Positions 63,406 through 64,000 of a DNA stretch of 64,000 bases are shown one piece after another. Origin of the DNA: Brachyhypopomus gauderio (lineage: Eukaryota; Chordata; Actinopteri; Gymnotiformes; Hypopomidae); assembly GCF_052324685.1 (NCBI RefSeq), contig NC_135223.1:22633369-22697368 (forward strand), read 5' to 3'. The translations under genes and the position numbers were made by a program. Under the pieces are notes generated by a model, which was not told the DNA's origin, searched no databases, and saw nothing but the letters and a program-made list of their open reading frames with translations. Positions within the stretch are counted from its first letter, which is position 1. Every line of letters starts with the position of its first letter.

Positions 63406-64000
63406 TACATTTTAAAATCTCCGCTGTCTATCTGAAGGATTTGGAAGGAAAACCAAATGGGGCGGGGGAGCCAGAAAATCTCAGGAAATGAGATGGCATT
63501 ATGATATGGGATTATCATCAATGAGAATATTTGCCTACTGGATTTAAAATTTTGTTTCTGCCCATGGCTGGGTTGCTAATTACACTGAGTAAATAGTAAA
63601 AAATATTTTGGAAGTCAGAAACTTGAGTTTATTCCCTATGAGTATGAGGTTCTAAAATCAATTTGGTGGTAACTTTATTTTTGGCCTGTGTCCCCCTGCA
63701 TATTCAGAGTTTGGGGTTTAATATTATTATGAGCGGATAAAGATGGAATCAGTCTTTTCTCATAGGAATATTGGACTATTAAATTTGCTACAACTAGTGG
63801 GGAAGTTTAACTTTTTGTACACAGTGGGGGCGTGGAGTGCTTGAGTCTTTATTTATTGGTCTTGTTTTATATACTGTACTCTCTGGAAGAGTTATGGTTG
63901 GTGTTTCAGGATTTTTTAAATGCAATTATAGTTTGATGTTCATCATTGAGCTTTAACCAGATTTTTACATCATTTTTGCTGCTCATTCATTGAACCACCT
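63406..64000. other. yrdc 3'UTR and downstream sequence
   Basis: AT-rich sequence without coding support. ATTAAA at 63778-63783 is a possible poly(A) signal. The window ends before the next gene. Confidence 0.5.

Overview
The window is vertebrate nuclear DNA, most likely from a teleost fish. Genes are split into many short exons with GT-AG introns. The introns and gaps carry long (TG)n and (AT)n microsatellites, decayed Tc1/mariner copies, a tRNA-derived SINE and other fish-type dispersed repeats. Protein-coding content, reconstructed by joining exons in phase, consists of four genes recognisable from their human counterparts and three smaller genes that are not directly recognisable. The fish lineage cannot be fixed from the sequence alone.

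Layout, left to right. 1-7264: no convincing coding exon; a CpG-rich island near 1.04-1.23 kb, microsatellites and a LINE reverse-transcriptase fossil near 5.2-5.5 kb. 7265-11904 (+): zc3h12a (Regnase-1 RNase), 5 coding exons, 543 aa. 14465-19338 (-): an unrecognised gene of at least 5 phase-compatible exons (222 aa in this model), tail-to-tail with zc3h12a. 21635-24197 (+): an 8-exon secreted, probably GPI-anchored glycoprotein with two Ly6/uPAR-like cysteine modules. 24198-27767: gap with a strong CTCF-type site, then the inpp5b promoter. 27768-41769 (+): inpp5b, 23 coding exons, 898 aa (PH, 5-phosphatase, ASH, RhoGAP-like). 43985-57454 (+): mtf1, 10 coding exons, 774 aa, six C2H2 fingers. 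60916-61372 (-): a 75-aa, 4-exon gene in the position and orientation of human C1orf122. 61777-63405 (+): yrdc, 6 exons, 262 aa.

The block inpp5b(+) - mtf1(+) - small gene(-) - yrdc(+) has the same order and relative orientation as INPP5B-MTF1-C1orf122-YRDC on human 1p34.3, where ZC3H12A also lies. This supports the identifications and indicates conserved synteny. The genes do not form a pathway: they cover inflammatory mRNA decay (zc3h12a), phosphoinositide turnover and Rab-linked traffic (inpp5b), zinc/metal-responsive transcription (mtf1) and tRNA t6A synthesis (yrdc).

Items most worth a second look: the two unrecognised genes between zc3h12a and inpp5b; a four-copy 53-bp tandem repeat that multiplies a 5' splice site in inpp5b; an internal inpp5b first exon that would skip the PH domain; a splice-spanning upstream ORF ending 21 nt before the mtf1 start; and a candidate poison micro-exon in inpp5b. 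No prokaryotic-style system, CRISPR array or viral gene was seen.
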